A stretch of 64,000 nucleotides of DNA from Ramazzottius varieornatus (lineage: Eukaryota > Tardigrada > Eutardigrada > Parachela > Ramazzottiidae). The stretch spans positions 1,074,730 to 1,138,729 of the forward strand of contig BDGG01000007.1 of the NCBI GenBank assembly GCA_001949185.1. Direction: 5' to 3'. Numbering within the stretch: the stretch's first letter is position 1; each line of letters starts with the position of its first letter. Of the stretch, positions 11,752 through 21,884 are shown piece by piece. A program made the position numbers and the translations under genes. The notes below the pieces were generated by a model. That model saw nothing but the letters and a program-made list of their open reading frames with translations, searched no databases and was not told where the DNA came from.

Positions 11752-11873
11752 GTACTGTATACTCTCCCGAAATTCACGTACGCCACTGACTCTCAAATCA
11801 TTGGGATCTTACCGTGGCGAAAATACACCCTGAATGGAGTGCCGTACGTGAATTGCGGGAGAGTATACAGTAC
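11752..11873. mobile_element. Nested MITE with GTAC target duplication
   Basis: Element 11756-11869 (114 bp), terminal repeats TGTATACTCTCCCG(A/C)AATTCACGTACG of about 33 bp, flanked by GTAC at 11752-11755 and 11870-11873. The sister piggyBac copies (about 13043 and 21310) show the empty site with a single GTAC, which defines insertion and duplication directly. Confidence 0.8.
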
Positions 11874-11988
11874 AGACCAATCACGGTGCTCCCCCATGAA
11901 GTTGCGAATGTCACTGCGCAAAACCAGCGTAGTGTTCCGCCACATGACCGCGGTACGCCAATGTATTTCATTCCAGTTTTCGCTACAC

Positions 11989-12324
11989 TCATTTCCATTC
12001 CTTCTTGCTGCAATCTAAACAAACAACACTCTGCTTCGTTAATCTGTGCGCTGCACAAACATGGACGTTACATGAGCCACACACAATCATCGTTCTTCGC
12101 TCAGTCTTTCTGGGACAGTATCTGCATCTGGTTGACTTCTTGGACGAAACAGTAGCTCGGGCAGTACCAGCAGTTTCGCCCGTGTCTTCGTTATTTGGTA
12201 CCACGGAGGCTATGGACTTCTTGATGGCGGAGGAAAGGCGTGCCACCGTCGATCGTCGCTGGAACTGTGGCTGCAGCAACTGCTTGCTCATCTCCTGGAG
12301 GAAGATACGGCACCGCATGGTCAA
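11989..12324 (-). pseudogene. piggyBac cysteine-rich domain fragment, copy 1
   Basis: A 111-codon frame whose second half reads RCRYCPRKTERRTMIVCG, then CNVHVCAAHRL, then VVCLDC: the C-x2-C ... C-x2-C-x4-C-x3-H ... C-x2-C pattern of the C-terminal RING-like domain of piggyBac transposases. In intact elements this domain recognises the terminal repeats. The catalytic DDD core is missing, replaced by a short segment with no open frame. Identical in sequence to the copies at 13164 and 20857. It may be a non-expressed remnant; whether it makes a DNA-binding competitor protein is unknown. Confidence 0.65.
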
Positions 12325-12983
12325 GGTAGGATTTCACTCAGGCTTGACTTCGGACCATATCACGTACGCAACAATATTCCGTCTTCGCAAGTCCGCTTTC
12401 AGTGTACGGCTTAGGATGATGTGACGTACCCTTGAATCTGGAACGCAGTCGCCAATTCCTTTTCTGCTTCCATAATTACGCAGGCTTGGAAGTTAAGGTA
12501 AAGACTGCGACGAGGAGACAAGATTGAGAGACAGGTTCGCAAAAGGCAATGCGTAAAATAGAAATCTGAAAAATTGAATTTACTTCGTGCCACTTTGGCG
12601 GCGCCACCAGTGGTATTATCGTTCGTGACGTCATGGGCAGCGCCATATGTCGAAACACCACGAGCAACTTGCGATTTTTTGTCTGACCACTGGACAACCG
12701 CTAGTTGGACGCTGGAGATATAATGGTGTAAAGAAGTGATTGTGAGTTGTTGTGAATTTTTTTCCAGCTGTTGAAACGCTTGGCGCGTGAAGGAGGACTT
12801 GGAGCATGTGTTGGGAGCATTTTGCCCTCGAGCCTCGTGAAATATCTCTAATTCCGTACGTAGTGTTTAGCCAGTGGTCACCAGCTAAATGTCATATAGA
12901 ACTTGCCACTACAAGCACAAAAAAAATACTGAACCGCCAAAGCTGTACAGGAAGTGGTATGCGGTCAGGTAACCGTGCGCGGC

Positions 12984-13033
12984 NNNNNNNNNNNNNNNNN
13001 NNNNNNNNNNNNNNNNNNNNNNNNNNNNNNNNN
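12984..13033. other. Assembly gap (50 N)
   Basis: Fifty N, a default gap size. Both sides are copies of the same piggyBac element, so the gap marks an unresolved repeat and the true distance is unknown. Confidence 0.98.
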
Positions 13034-13806
13034 AATAGAGGCGTGTACAGACTAATCGCCGTGCTCCCCCATGAAGTTGCGAATGTCACTGCGCAAAACC
13101 AGCGTAGTGTTCCGCCACATGACCGCGGTACGCCAATGTATTTCATTCCAGTTTTCGCTACACTCATTTCCATTCCTTCTTGCTGCAATCTAAACAAACA
13201 ACACTCTGCTTCGTTAATCTGTGCGCTGCACAAACATGGACGTTACATGAGCCACACACAATCATCGTTCTTCGCTCAGTCTTTCTGGGACAGTATCTGC
13301 ATCTGGTTGACTTCTTGGACGAAACAGTAGCTCGGGCAGTACCAGCAGTTTCGCCCGTGTCTTCGTTATTTGGTACCACGGAGGCTATGGACTTCTTGAT
13401 GGCGGAGGAAAGGCGTGCCACCGTCGATCGTCGCTGGAACTGTGGCTGCAGCAACTGCTTGCTCATCTCCTGGAGGAAGATACGGCACCGCATGGTCAAG
13501 GTAGGATTTCACTCAGGCTTGACTTCGGACCATATCACGTACGCAACAATATTCCGTCTTCGCAAGTCCGCTTTCAGTGTACGGCTTAGGATGATGTGAC
13601 GTACCCTTGAATCTGGAACGCAGTCGCCAATTCCTTTTCTGCTTCCATAATTACGCAGGCTTGGAAGTTAAGGTAAAGACTGCGACGAGGAGACAAGATT
13701 GAGAGACAGGTTCGCAAAAGGCAATGCGTAAAATAGAAATCTGAAAAATTGAATTTACTTCGTGCCACTTTGGCGGCGCCACCAGTGGTATTATCGTTCG
13801 TGACGT
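13034..13806 (-). mobile_element. piggyBac derivative, copy 2 (truncated by gap)
   Basis: Matches the complete copy (20162-21410, inverted) from just inside one end through the cysteine-rich domain frame (13499-13164) to GTGACGTC, where homology stops and unique sequence begins. It lacks the MITE present in copy 1. It may be a real second insertion or an assembly duplicate of the same locus. Confidence 0.65.
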
Positions 13807-14905
13807 CTGGAAAGCGACAAACTCATTCTTGCATTCCCCATCATCCTTACCACAGTTTCGAACGGCTCCGTTGCAGTGAGTTCCTATAAGCAGAGGATTT
13901 CCAGACCAGTTCTTTGACGGATCTTGGGTCAAACCGTGTCCATGAATCGATCTACGTCTTTTCTGTGACTTCAGAAGGTTGTAGGACTTCCGGTATCTGA
14001 GCTAATGTCAGCGCAGGATTGGGAAATTCGGTCAGCGCTATGACCCGTGACTAACCTGGAGCTCGTCAGACCTGCAGCGGAGGCCAAGTTCATGCACGTA
14101 CCAGTCACGCCGACGGGGGGGCGGGGGCGACATAGCTTGGCAAGGGAGCATAGACCCTCATCACACCGAAGAAGGATTTTGAGATCCACCAAGTTTCCAG
14201 ACGAAGAAGAGGACGGGTATGTAAATTACGTGAGTTGTTATGTGAAGCGGCAACAAGTCTCGCTCTGAAGTTATCCGAAAAGGCACTTATGTACATGTGT
14301 AGTTTCCGTGAGCTTCTTTTGGTAAAGATCCGCCCAGTTTTTCAGCATGCGCGTGAAACACGCGGCTCACAAGAGAGCGGAAAAATGATTTCTTCCGTAC
14401 AATGGAAGGCAAATCCGCTTAAATCAGCTGAAAGTAATGTTTGTCATCATGGACTGGAGCATAACGTCACCAAGTTAATACCGCCGAACCCATATTTCTG
14501 GAGCGTAAAGTTATCGAGCAAGGGCAAAGTGGTTTGGTAGGAAAGCCAAAGAGTACTAAACGAGGGAAAAGCCGACTGAAATGGCATCAGCCCAATAGGG
14601 CAACTGGCTTAAAACCGTACGGTTTCGTTTACATGTGTTCTGTCGTTCACTGCTAACAGCCGCACGTAAACCATAACGATTATTTGATCAGTAGACCGTA
14701 AGAAGATGAGTATTGTCCATTGTGAACTCAACCATGCTCGTGCATCCACACCCTACTGGTCGACATAACTTCTTTTAACTCTCGATCTGTCGTACATACA
14801 TAGGTAAAATGCGCTCGTCTATTACTCGTTCAAACTTTCTGTCTGAAGAGCTTTGAAGCCGGCTACTTCAACGAACGTTCTTGAAGCTGGCAATCAACTC
14901 AGCTA
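13807..14905. other. No gene recognised
   Basis: Short frames only. A G-rich run lies near 14115. Nothing here matches a known domain. Confidence 0.45.
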
Positions 14906-15337
14906 ATGGCAACGCCCACTCCATCACAGTCCACTCCATGCTATCCTTTGTCCCGATGCACCACAGCGACTTTTCCTAGGCCGAAACCGGACCACGATCA
15001 CGGTCGGACGCCAGAAGAGTGGATCGTTCTGATCATATTCTTTGTATACATATACATTGCAGTGGCCATATTGACAAGTATAATGGTCATAACTGCGAGC
15101 CACCTTGTTCGCCAAGTACGCGCCCGGCGCCCTCAGGATCTGTCCGCTTCTCCCGCCCGTGTTCGCACTGCACGGGTTCCAGACGCCGTCGCAATCGGCT
15201 CTGCACAAGCAGTTGGTTCTGCCACCACCGCACCCAGCGCCATGCATACGGAAGGCTCCTCGGACGCCCCGCCAACTTTCGAAGAAGTTATGGCAAGTGA
15301 CTATAAACTAAGGTACGAGAAGCGGGATGCATGGTGA
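14906..15337 (+). CDS. Small single-pass membrane protein with PPxF tail
   Basis: A 143-residue intronless frame starting MATPTPSQSTPCYPLS. The N-terminal ~45 residues are polar and Pro/Cys-rich, followed by one hydrophobic segment (about 40-64, EWIVLIIFFVYIYIAVAIL) and a basic stop-transfer VRQVRARRP. The tail is Ala/Ser-rich with a C-terminal DAPPTFEEVM close to the end, which aligns with APPNYDVAM of the gene at 4486-4794 and resembles WW-binding PPxY motifs with Tyr replaced by Phe. AATAAA at 15547-15552 sits about 215 bp after the stop and fits a 3' end. There is no catalytic domain. I infer a membrane adaptor of the same loose type as the 4.5-kb gene. The family name is unknown. Confidence 0.6.
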   Translation: MATPTPSQSTPCYPLSRCTTATFPRPKPDHDHGRTPEEWIVLIIFFVYIYIAVAILTSIMVITASHLVRQVRARRPQDLSASPARVRTARVPDAVAIGSAQAVGSATTAPSAMHTEGSSDAPPTFEEVMASDYKLRYEKRDAW

Positions 15338-15546
15338 TGCGCAGGCTCGGGTACTATTTTGTGCTTACTTTGGGGGTGGCTTGTTCGATTCGTTTATTCG
15401 CGCTATCGCAGAGATTTCCCGAAACGTTGTCGATTTACCCCATCAACCCGGTGATTTACTGTTTGCCAGAAAAGAGAGTACAGCCTTCATTTCACATAGC
15501 ATCGGCTATGATGGGACAGAAAACCTGAACTTTTAAGGTAATACCG

Positions 15547-15552
15547 AATAAA
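15547..15552 (+). terminator. Poly(A) signal AATAAA
   Basis: Canonical hexamer downstream of the 14906-15337 gene on the same strand. Confidence 0.5.
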
Positions 15553-16314
15553 GGCAGGTTTAAAATGACTAGGACATCACTCGCGATCCTGGACTCGGAC
15601 CGGGGTTCAACTGCACACGTATGATGACGTGCTTCGCGAAGTTCATGAAGCATTACAGTAGAGCACGTTGACGTGCAGAAGTGAATAACCAGTTGTCTAA
15701 TGAGCTTACACCAAAACCGAGCCTACGTCGAAACTCTGATTTGGCTAAAAAAACAATGACAGTATAACAACGTACAATTCCAATAACAAAGCAAGTGAAC
15801 ATGACGAAAAACAGCATCACATATTCCGATTACCGCGATTTATGCAATTACTACAACGATGGGACATCGTTCGCCCTTCCCATTCTTTTGGGGCTGGTTC
15901 TTCATTGAAAGGACGGTAATTACGCTTTTCGTGCTTACAGAGTGGTTCCACCTTTTGAATGACTGTACGGGCGGCGGTACCTTCGAGTCCGGCTTCTCCA
16001 AACTTGGTGACGGCCAGCTGCTTTTTCTTCAGAATCGTTGGGACGCCTAAAACCAAAAACGGCAGATCAGGTGCAAGAGGTAATGGGAAAATTTCAGGAG
16101 GAGAATAAGAAGGAGAATAGCACTTACGGCGATCTGGGCAGTTTACAGCGCCTCCTCTTTGCTGACAGAAGTCAACGAAAAAGGAGGATTTTTGAGATGC
16201 ATACTTTCGCAATTCGTTCAAGTGAAAGCGCTGGAAAGGTTCACCGAGGGCTTTCTTGTCAACTTTCCATTCGTGTTCGGATTTTGATACCCCGTCCTTG
16301 CTATCTTCTTTAGA

Positions 16315-16438
16315 GACCGTTCAAGTATTACGTAAGATTCGGCAAACCGAATGGATCAAAGCCGCATCCATTGATTTGCTCTGATAGGGGGGTCCATTCG
16401 GCGCCTTTGATCTTGTCTTACGTAATACTTGAACGGTC
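16315..16438. repeat. Hairpin with 23-bp perfect arms
   Basis: Left arm 16315-16337 (GACCGTTCAAGTATTACG...) and right arm 16416-16438 are exact reverse complements, separated by a loop of about 78 bp. Confidence 0.85.
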
Positions 16439-16776
16439 CCTTACCGTCATCGATATTAGTATCGTCGGTGTCAGTGTTGTCTTCATCCTGTGGTTCTTGT
16501 ACGGTGGTTGCTGGTTCGCTGTCGTCTTGCTGAGCTGCCGGGGGGCTGGTGTCAACCTTCTGGTTGGCTATCGGGACGCTTTCTTGGGCCTCTGCAAAAG
16601 TCAAAAAACCAAGTGGAGACGTCCACTTGGTCTTTTCGTTGAGCCATCTCTGGAGAAGCATGAAACAAGTCAAGTGCCGTGGTGCGATGTTCCAGACGTA
16701 GATCCACCCCTTACCTTGTAACACAGTGGAGCCTTTCACGTTTAGCCCTGATGGTGCATCCGAGACGGAAACAGCG

Positions 16777-16822
16777 TTGGAACTTGGGAAGAAAGTAGAT
16801 CTACTTTCTTCCCAAGTTCCAA
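16777..16822. repeat. Perfect 46-bp palindrome in a putative exon
   Basis: Centre at 16799/16800 (GTAGATCTAC). Both 23-bp halves are exact reverse complements with no spacer. Confidence 0.9.
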
Positions 16823-18024
16823 GTAGAAAGTCAGGCATGTGCAGGTAATGTTCGGGGTGGAGGGGTAGGGGAAGGGGACCGAAAACGTATTCGAAACGTA
16901 CCGTTCTTAGCTGCGTGTGGGAAAACTGACGCTCTTCTTCGCCTTGTTGGTTGCTGGTTGGTTATCTGCAATAGACAAACACGTGAAGATGGCCAAGTAA
17001 CGATGGCGAGGCAAACTGTTGTGCGTTATTCGGAGAGACGATATCGTCGAATGAATCCCGCTCCACGCCCTGTGGCGTTCTGGTCGCCGGAAGATCAATC
17101 AAGTACTGGGCGAAACGCCACCGTGGGCAGGATGACTCAGAAAACATACCTTTATCGATTTCCGCCAAGAATGAGTCTGAAGAATAGCTGCGTGGAAGTC
17201 GGAAGGCTTCGCAGCTAGTCGATCGATCAATGGGTAGTTTTGGTGTAATGGTGAGATCCCATTTCCGCCAAGAAATTGTTGCGAAAGGCCAATGACATAA
17301 GTGAAGTTGCTGTCCGTGATAGCCTTTACCTCCAGTAAAAGCATTTCCAGACGGACGGCCAAGTAGCTGTTGTCCTTCACGTCTGGTCGAGAATCATTTC
17401 CAACCTTGGAGCGGATGAACGTCGATAGCTTCAAGAAGAAATACCACGGTATTACTACGGAAAATCAAGTGATCAATCGTTATCTTTCCCTTTGCGTCGA
17501 ATCGGGTCAGCAGTCGGATCCATTTCTGGAATGTCTCACGATTGGTTCGCTGCTGTTTCAGATGGCTCTAAATGCCTTCCACGACGATCTTACGTTTCAT
17601 GGTTGAAGGAAGGACAGGAATTCGGGAAAAGCAGGGAATAGATAAACCAAGCTACGAACAGAAACGCTTCTTTTAATAAAATGGCGCAAAAGATGACTGC
17701 TCGATGGAAGTTTCGAGTCATGTCAGCAGCAAATCGGATGTGTGACTTCCCGGTACCAGAAGCGAGATCGGGTGGTGTAGAAGCAGAAAGGCTGGAGGCT
17801 GAACTTGTCACTGTGTGCTGGTTTTCGTTCAGCAACGAAGCGTGCTGTGCACGGGAATTCGTATATCCCGCTCTGCTCAAATGGGCTTTGTTCAGTGAGC
17901 AATGAGTTGAGGCGGACGTCGAATTCGCCTGATTGAGACTGGCAAAGTTTCAATTTGTGTGGGCTTGGATTGGAACTGTTCAAAGTTTTCCATCATAACT
18001 CGACTTCCTGCATCCACCAAAGAA

Positions 18025-18543
18025 CCCTGGAGGAAGTATGGACGGAAAGGATATCCTCTGGAGGCTGGATTTACTGGTCACCGGAAGCGCACTGTGTCTG
18101 CTGATCGAGAAACGGTTCAATCAAGTAAGAATACCTTTTTGTACTATTGATTGTTGATTTATTCACGGTACCATGCCTGGATCTTTCCTCGTGGTGGTGG
18201 ACTAGGCCTCTCCTGCGCCCGTAACCTCGCCCGCAAGAAGAACCCGATCAGTTTGAAGAAGAGGAAGATGACCAAGACGATGACGATGATGAACAGAGGG
18301 AAGATGATCCCACTGAAGCCAGATTCACGGAGGATAAAGACCAGGTGAGTTATTTTCTGTACTTCTCGGGCAGTACTGCGATTCAGTTTTGGTCTTTGCA
18401 GCGTTTGCCCCACCATAACACACCGCCTGAAGCGGAAGTGCTTCCCTTCGCACTCGTCGTCGATAAGCAGCAGGAGAACGGAGTAGATAAAGAAGCAACC
18501 GAAGAGGGGCAGGGAGCGGAAGATACATCAGCTATTGAGTAAA
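18025..18543 (+). CDS. Unrecognised small acidic-tail protein (tentative exons)
   Basis: Exon one is probably MDGKDILWRLDLLVTGSALC... ending FNQ before GTAAGAAT (about 18124). It contains a short hydrophobic stretch. A middle exon beginning near 18256 is very acidic (FEEEEDDQDDDDDEQREDD) and ends KDQ before GTGAGT (18343). After a ~58-bp intron (acceptor TTTGCAG at 18401), a last exon reads RLPHHNTPPEAEVLPF to a TAA near 18542. The frames agree across the last intron. The first acceptor is uncertain, and reading from exon one to the acidic exon is inferred. A hydrophobic frame on the opposite strand here is the antisense of the Asp/Glu codons and is not a gene. No family recognised. Confidence 0.35.
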
Positions 18544-18544
18544 A

Positions 18545-20161
18545 TTATTTTCTACCGGTCCGAACACACTCATAAGTTGTTCGTCTTCAGTTCCTACTTA
18601 GTTCCTACTTTGTCTTACTGATACTCTTTGACTCCTTGTTAAAAGCTGAAGCTGTTTTGTGACGACATTTCCGGCTGAGGGAGACAGTTCTAAGCTTCCG
18701 GTTTTGAGTTTTTACAGATCAATCCAAATTTGTTACGTTTTTCTCAATACTTATAACTGCCCCAATTTTAACTGATGGCAGCTTTCGTTCGTTCTGTGAA
18801 TTTGATCCCTGCAGTTGACATTCTTATTGAATTTTGCAGAACTTTCAATGCAACGATCGAGATTCGAGAACGAATGAACTTCCTCGTGAAACAAAACGAG
18901 ATTTTGTCAGTAATGACGATACTGCTTTATGGTACCATAGAAGAAAAGTGATGCTTCTTGCGATGATATGCAGGACGTTTAGACAAGAAATATTTTGATG
19001 GAAGTGACAACTGCTTCGCGAAAACCTGGGCAGGTAGGCGCTTTCTGCACGCACTCTTGACAGCAGGGAACGTGCTTGCACGGCTAACCAAGCAATATAC
19101 TTTCACTTTTATCGTGAAACATTCGTAAAACTTCAATACGCGCATCTTGACATTGTCTTCGGACCAGCTGTACTGGCAGCTGGCAGCTGGCAGCAGGTTG
19201 CCAGGTCTAGCAGGGCTCCGGAGCATAGTTTCGCAACCTACAGCATGCGATAGAGAAAACATCCCTTTATCCAGTGATATTGATTGCTCGTGCGAAATTT
19301 TTACGTGAAAAATTACTCAAAATCTTTTGCGACAAGGAAGCATTGTATAACTTCGATTGACCATTCGCGCAGTCAAATATGTCTAGATGGACCTGGTCTA
19401 TTTGTGCTGCGCACTGGTCCAGCGCTTCTTTTATGGCTCGCTTCCTTCTCGCGGCATCTAAGTAATTAACAAGTGAAAAAACTTCATTTTCAGCAAAATA
19501 AGCCATTGCTGAAAAATTATGCTGTTTGACGAATGTGATGTGGAAAATTATATTCAGGTCATAGTTTGCAGTTTCACGAGAGAATGTTCGTAAATTCGAC
19601 AGGGTAGACAGTCGTGGTTCCTTACGAAATTTTTCCCGCTGCGACCAGTTGGAAGTGGACAGCTCTGAATATGGATTCTCGCTTGTCCGCGTTATCAAGT
19701 TTATTGTTTGCCGGTGTCTTCACAAATGATTCCCGAAGGCCCGATGGCAGCGGGCGTCGAATATGGGCGAAGATCTACTCTAATTTTAGCATTCGTACCA
19801 TCGTGATACAAGTAAAAATCGAGAGTACGCTAAGCAGCAGATCAACACTTGCTAAAATTAATTCGGTCAGCAATATACAGTTCTCCAAATGTCGGTTACA
19901 GTGCGGAAGTGCTAAAACTGGAAAGAAAGTGACCAGAGAAAGTTTGAATGCGCCGATATTTGAATCGACTTTCCTTCTTTCATTGCGCGGAACTACGCCG
20001 AAATGAACCATCAGAAACAATATGTCTGAATAAACAGCAGCACGGATGCCTAATGCCGTAGAATTCCTGTTGACTACTGGTCAAGTCAACAAGAGACGCG
20101 TGGAGAATGACCAGGCGAAGGCCGGGTCCGATGCACGAAGAATGAACGAGGAAGTGAGACT
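18545..20161. other. No confident gene; two weak minus frames
   Basis: Minus frames at 19698-19267 (143 codons, no known domain) and 20020-19775 (81 codons, one or two hydrophobic stretches, ending LSIFTCITMVRMLKLE) could be exons of a membrane protein, but no splice path or motif supports it. Confidence 0.35.
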
Positions 20162-21410
20162 TTAACACTCATAGTACCGGAGGTATAACTCGGTTTCGCC
20201 GCGCACGGTTACCTGACCGCATACCACTTCCTGTACAGCTTTGGCGGTTCAGTATTTTTTTTGTGCTTGTAGTGGCAAGTTCTATATGACATTTAGCTGG
20301 TGACCACTGGCTAAACACTACGTACGGAATTAGAGATATTTCACGAGGCTCGAGGGCAAAATGCTCCCAACACATGCTCCAAGTCCTCCTTCACGCGCCA
20401 AGCGTTTCAACAGCTGGAAAAAAATTCACAACAACTCACAATCACTTCTTTACACCATTATATCTCCAGCGTCCAACTAGCGGTTGTCCAGTGGTCAGAC
20501 AAAAAATCGCAAGTTGCTCGTGGTGTTTCGACATATGGCGCTGCCCATGACGTCACGAACGATAATACCACTGGTGGCGCCGCCAAAGTGGCACGAAGTA
20601 AATTCAATTTTTCAGATTTCTATTTTACGCATTGCCTTTTGCGAACCTGTCTCTCAATCTTGTCTCCTCGTCGCAGTCTTTACCTTAACTTCCAAGCCTG
20701 CGTAATTATGGAAGCAGAAAAGGAATTGGCGACTGCGTTCCAGATTCAAGGGTACGTCACATCATCCTAAGCCGTACACTGAAAGCGGACTTGCGAAGAC
20801 GGAATATTGTTGCGTACGTGATATGGTCCGAAGTCAAGCCTGAGTGAAATCCTACCTTGACCATGCGGTGCCGTATCTTCCTCCAGGAGATGAGCAAGCA
20901 GTTGCTGCAGCCACAGTTCCAGCGACGATCGACGGTGGCACGCCTTTCCTCCGCCATCAAGAAGTCCATAGCCTCCGTGGTACCAAATAACGAAGACACG
21001 GGCGAAACTGCTGGTACTGCCCGAGCTACTGTTTCGTCCAAGAAGTCAACCAGATGCAGATACTGTCCCAGAAAGACTGAGCGAAGAACGATGATTGTGT
21101 GTGGCTCATGTAACGTCCATGTTTGTGCAGCGCACAGATTAACGAAGCAGAGTGTTGTTTGTTTAGATTGCAGCAAGAAGGAATGGAAATGAGTGTAGCG
21201 AAAACTGGAATGAAATACATTGGCGTACCGCGGTCATGTGGCGGAACACTACGCTGGTTTTGCGCAGTGACATTCGCAACTTCATGGGGGAGCACGGCGA
21301 TTAGTCTGTACACGCCTCTATTGTTCTTCCAGCCAGTTAAAAGGCTGTGAAACTTTGTTGTACCCCCGGTATTCTGCCAGCATGAAATTACCCGGTATTA
21401 CAAGTGTTAA
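20162..21410 (+). mobile_element. Complete internally deleted piggyBac element, copy 3
   Basis: Starts TTAACACTCATAGTACCGG (20162) and ends CCGGTATTACAAGTGTTAA (21410): TTAA at both borders with matching terminal repeats, the hallmark of piggyBac insertion. Length 1249 bp. A promoter-side region leads to a short frame that begins MEAEKELATAFQIQG (20708-20770) and looks like a transposase N-terminus. Then comes the cysteine-rich C-terminal domain (20857-21192), with the whole catalytic core missing between them. Copies at 11653 and 13034 share the same internal deletion, so the deleted form itself has multiplied. Confidence 0.85.
20857..21192 (+). pseudogene. piggyBac cysteine-rich domain fragment, copy 3
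   Basis: 111 codons ending LDCSKKEWK. Cys/His ligands: RCRYC, then IVCGSC, then HVCAAH, then VVCLDC, the zinc-binding RING-like fold at the end of piggyBac transposases. The first ~55 residues (LQEMSKQLLQPQFQRR...) are the linker helix region. There is no DDD catalytic residue and the frame is preceded by a remnant N-terminus in another frame. Identical in sequence to the other two copies, suggesting recent spread. Confidence 0.65.
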
Positions 21411-21884
21411 GCTTGGCGCTACAATGAAAGTACAAGGGGTTTGCCTGTGTTGCTGTACGTGCTGGATGCCAGAAGCATGCGGTCTGTCCAACTGTTGGTT
21501 TTGTTGTCGGTAGTCTCCTTCGAGGAATATCATTACTATTACGAAGAACCGACTAGTCTTATACTGAAGATCTGCACCACCCGGTAGCAATGCCATCTTT
21601 CAGACTTAAGTCTTTCTTAAAGTCTTTTTGGAAATTAATCCAAGGTCAACCGATCGACCAGTCGAATCTTAGGTGGTTACGAGCACTTATTGCTTATCAC
21701 GTCATATAAAAACTGGCCACGTCCACAAGTCGACCTGCTTTAGCCGTCTGATATTGCCCCCTTATTGTGGGCCGTAATTGATTTCTAGTGCGTCTGGCTT
21801 CCTGGTATGCACAACTTGCTGCACTTGATCATTCGATGTCCAATACGCGTAGAAAGAGCCGCCACAATGACTACTTCCAGCCAG
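21411..21884. other. No gene recognised
   Basis: Unique sequence between the piggyBac element and the first identifiable exon of the flavin-monooxygenase pseudogene. Confidence 0.4.

Larger units (their letters stand above)
11653..12983 (-). mobile_element. Internally deleted piggyBac element, copy 1 (ends in gap)
   Basis: Begins with TTAA (11653-11656) followed by CACTGGTAATACCGGG, the same terminus as the complete copy at 20162-21410 in the opposite orientation. It carries the short N-terminal-like frame (12593-12411, MEAEKELATAFQIQG in a second frame) and the C-terminal cysteine-rich domain (12324-11989). The far end is cut by the N gap about 30 bp before the expected TTAA. A 114-bp MITE is inserted at 11756. 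The DDD catalytic core is absent, so this copy could move only with transposase supplied in trans. Confidence 0.75.
15817..17880 (-). pseudogene. Unrecognised multi-exon gene, probably damaged
   Basis: Minus-strand blocks that look coding but do not join into one frame. An N-terminal block (17880-17590) starts MSRAGYTNSRAQHASLL and has a hydrophobic segment VIFCAILLKEAFLFVAWF. Next comes RETFQKWIRLLTRFDAKGK (about 17550-17480), then NSYLAVRLEMLLLEVKAIT (within 17434-17099), then PRWRFAQYLIDL (about 17130). A Glu/Asp-rich block (16838-16443) ends DEDNTDTDDTNIDDG before a GT donor, and a basic block (about 16060-15820) contains ILKKKQLAVTKFGEAGLEG. The only space between two of the blocks is about 30 bp, too short for an intron, which suggests frameshifts. 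A 46-bp perfect palindrome (16777-16822) lies inside the acidic exon and a hairpin (16315-16438) directly after its donor. A membrane-anchored protein is likely; I do not recognise the family. Confidence 0.35.

Noticed and set aside
12005-12424. 139-codon plus frame repeated at 13180 and (inverted) 20757
   Set aside because: Antisense of the piggyBac cysteine-rich frame; recurs only because the element recurs.
18159-18416. Minus frame with a strong apparent membrane helix (IIFPLFIIVIVLVIFLFFKL)
   Set aside because: It is the antisense of a run of GAT/GAC/GAA codons in the plus-strand acidic exon.
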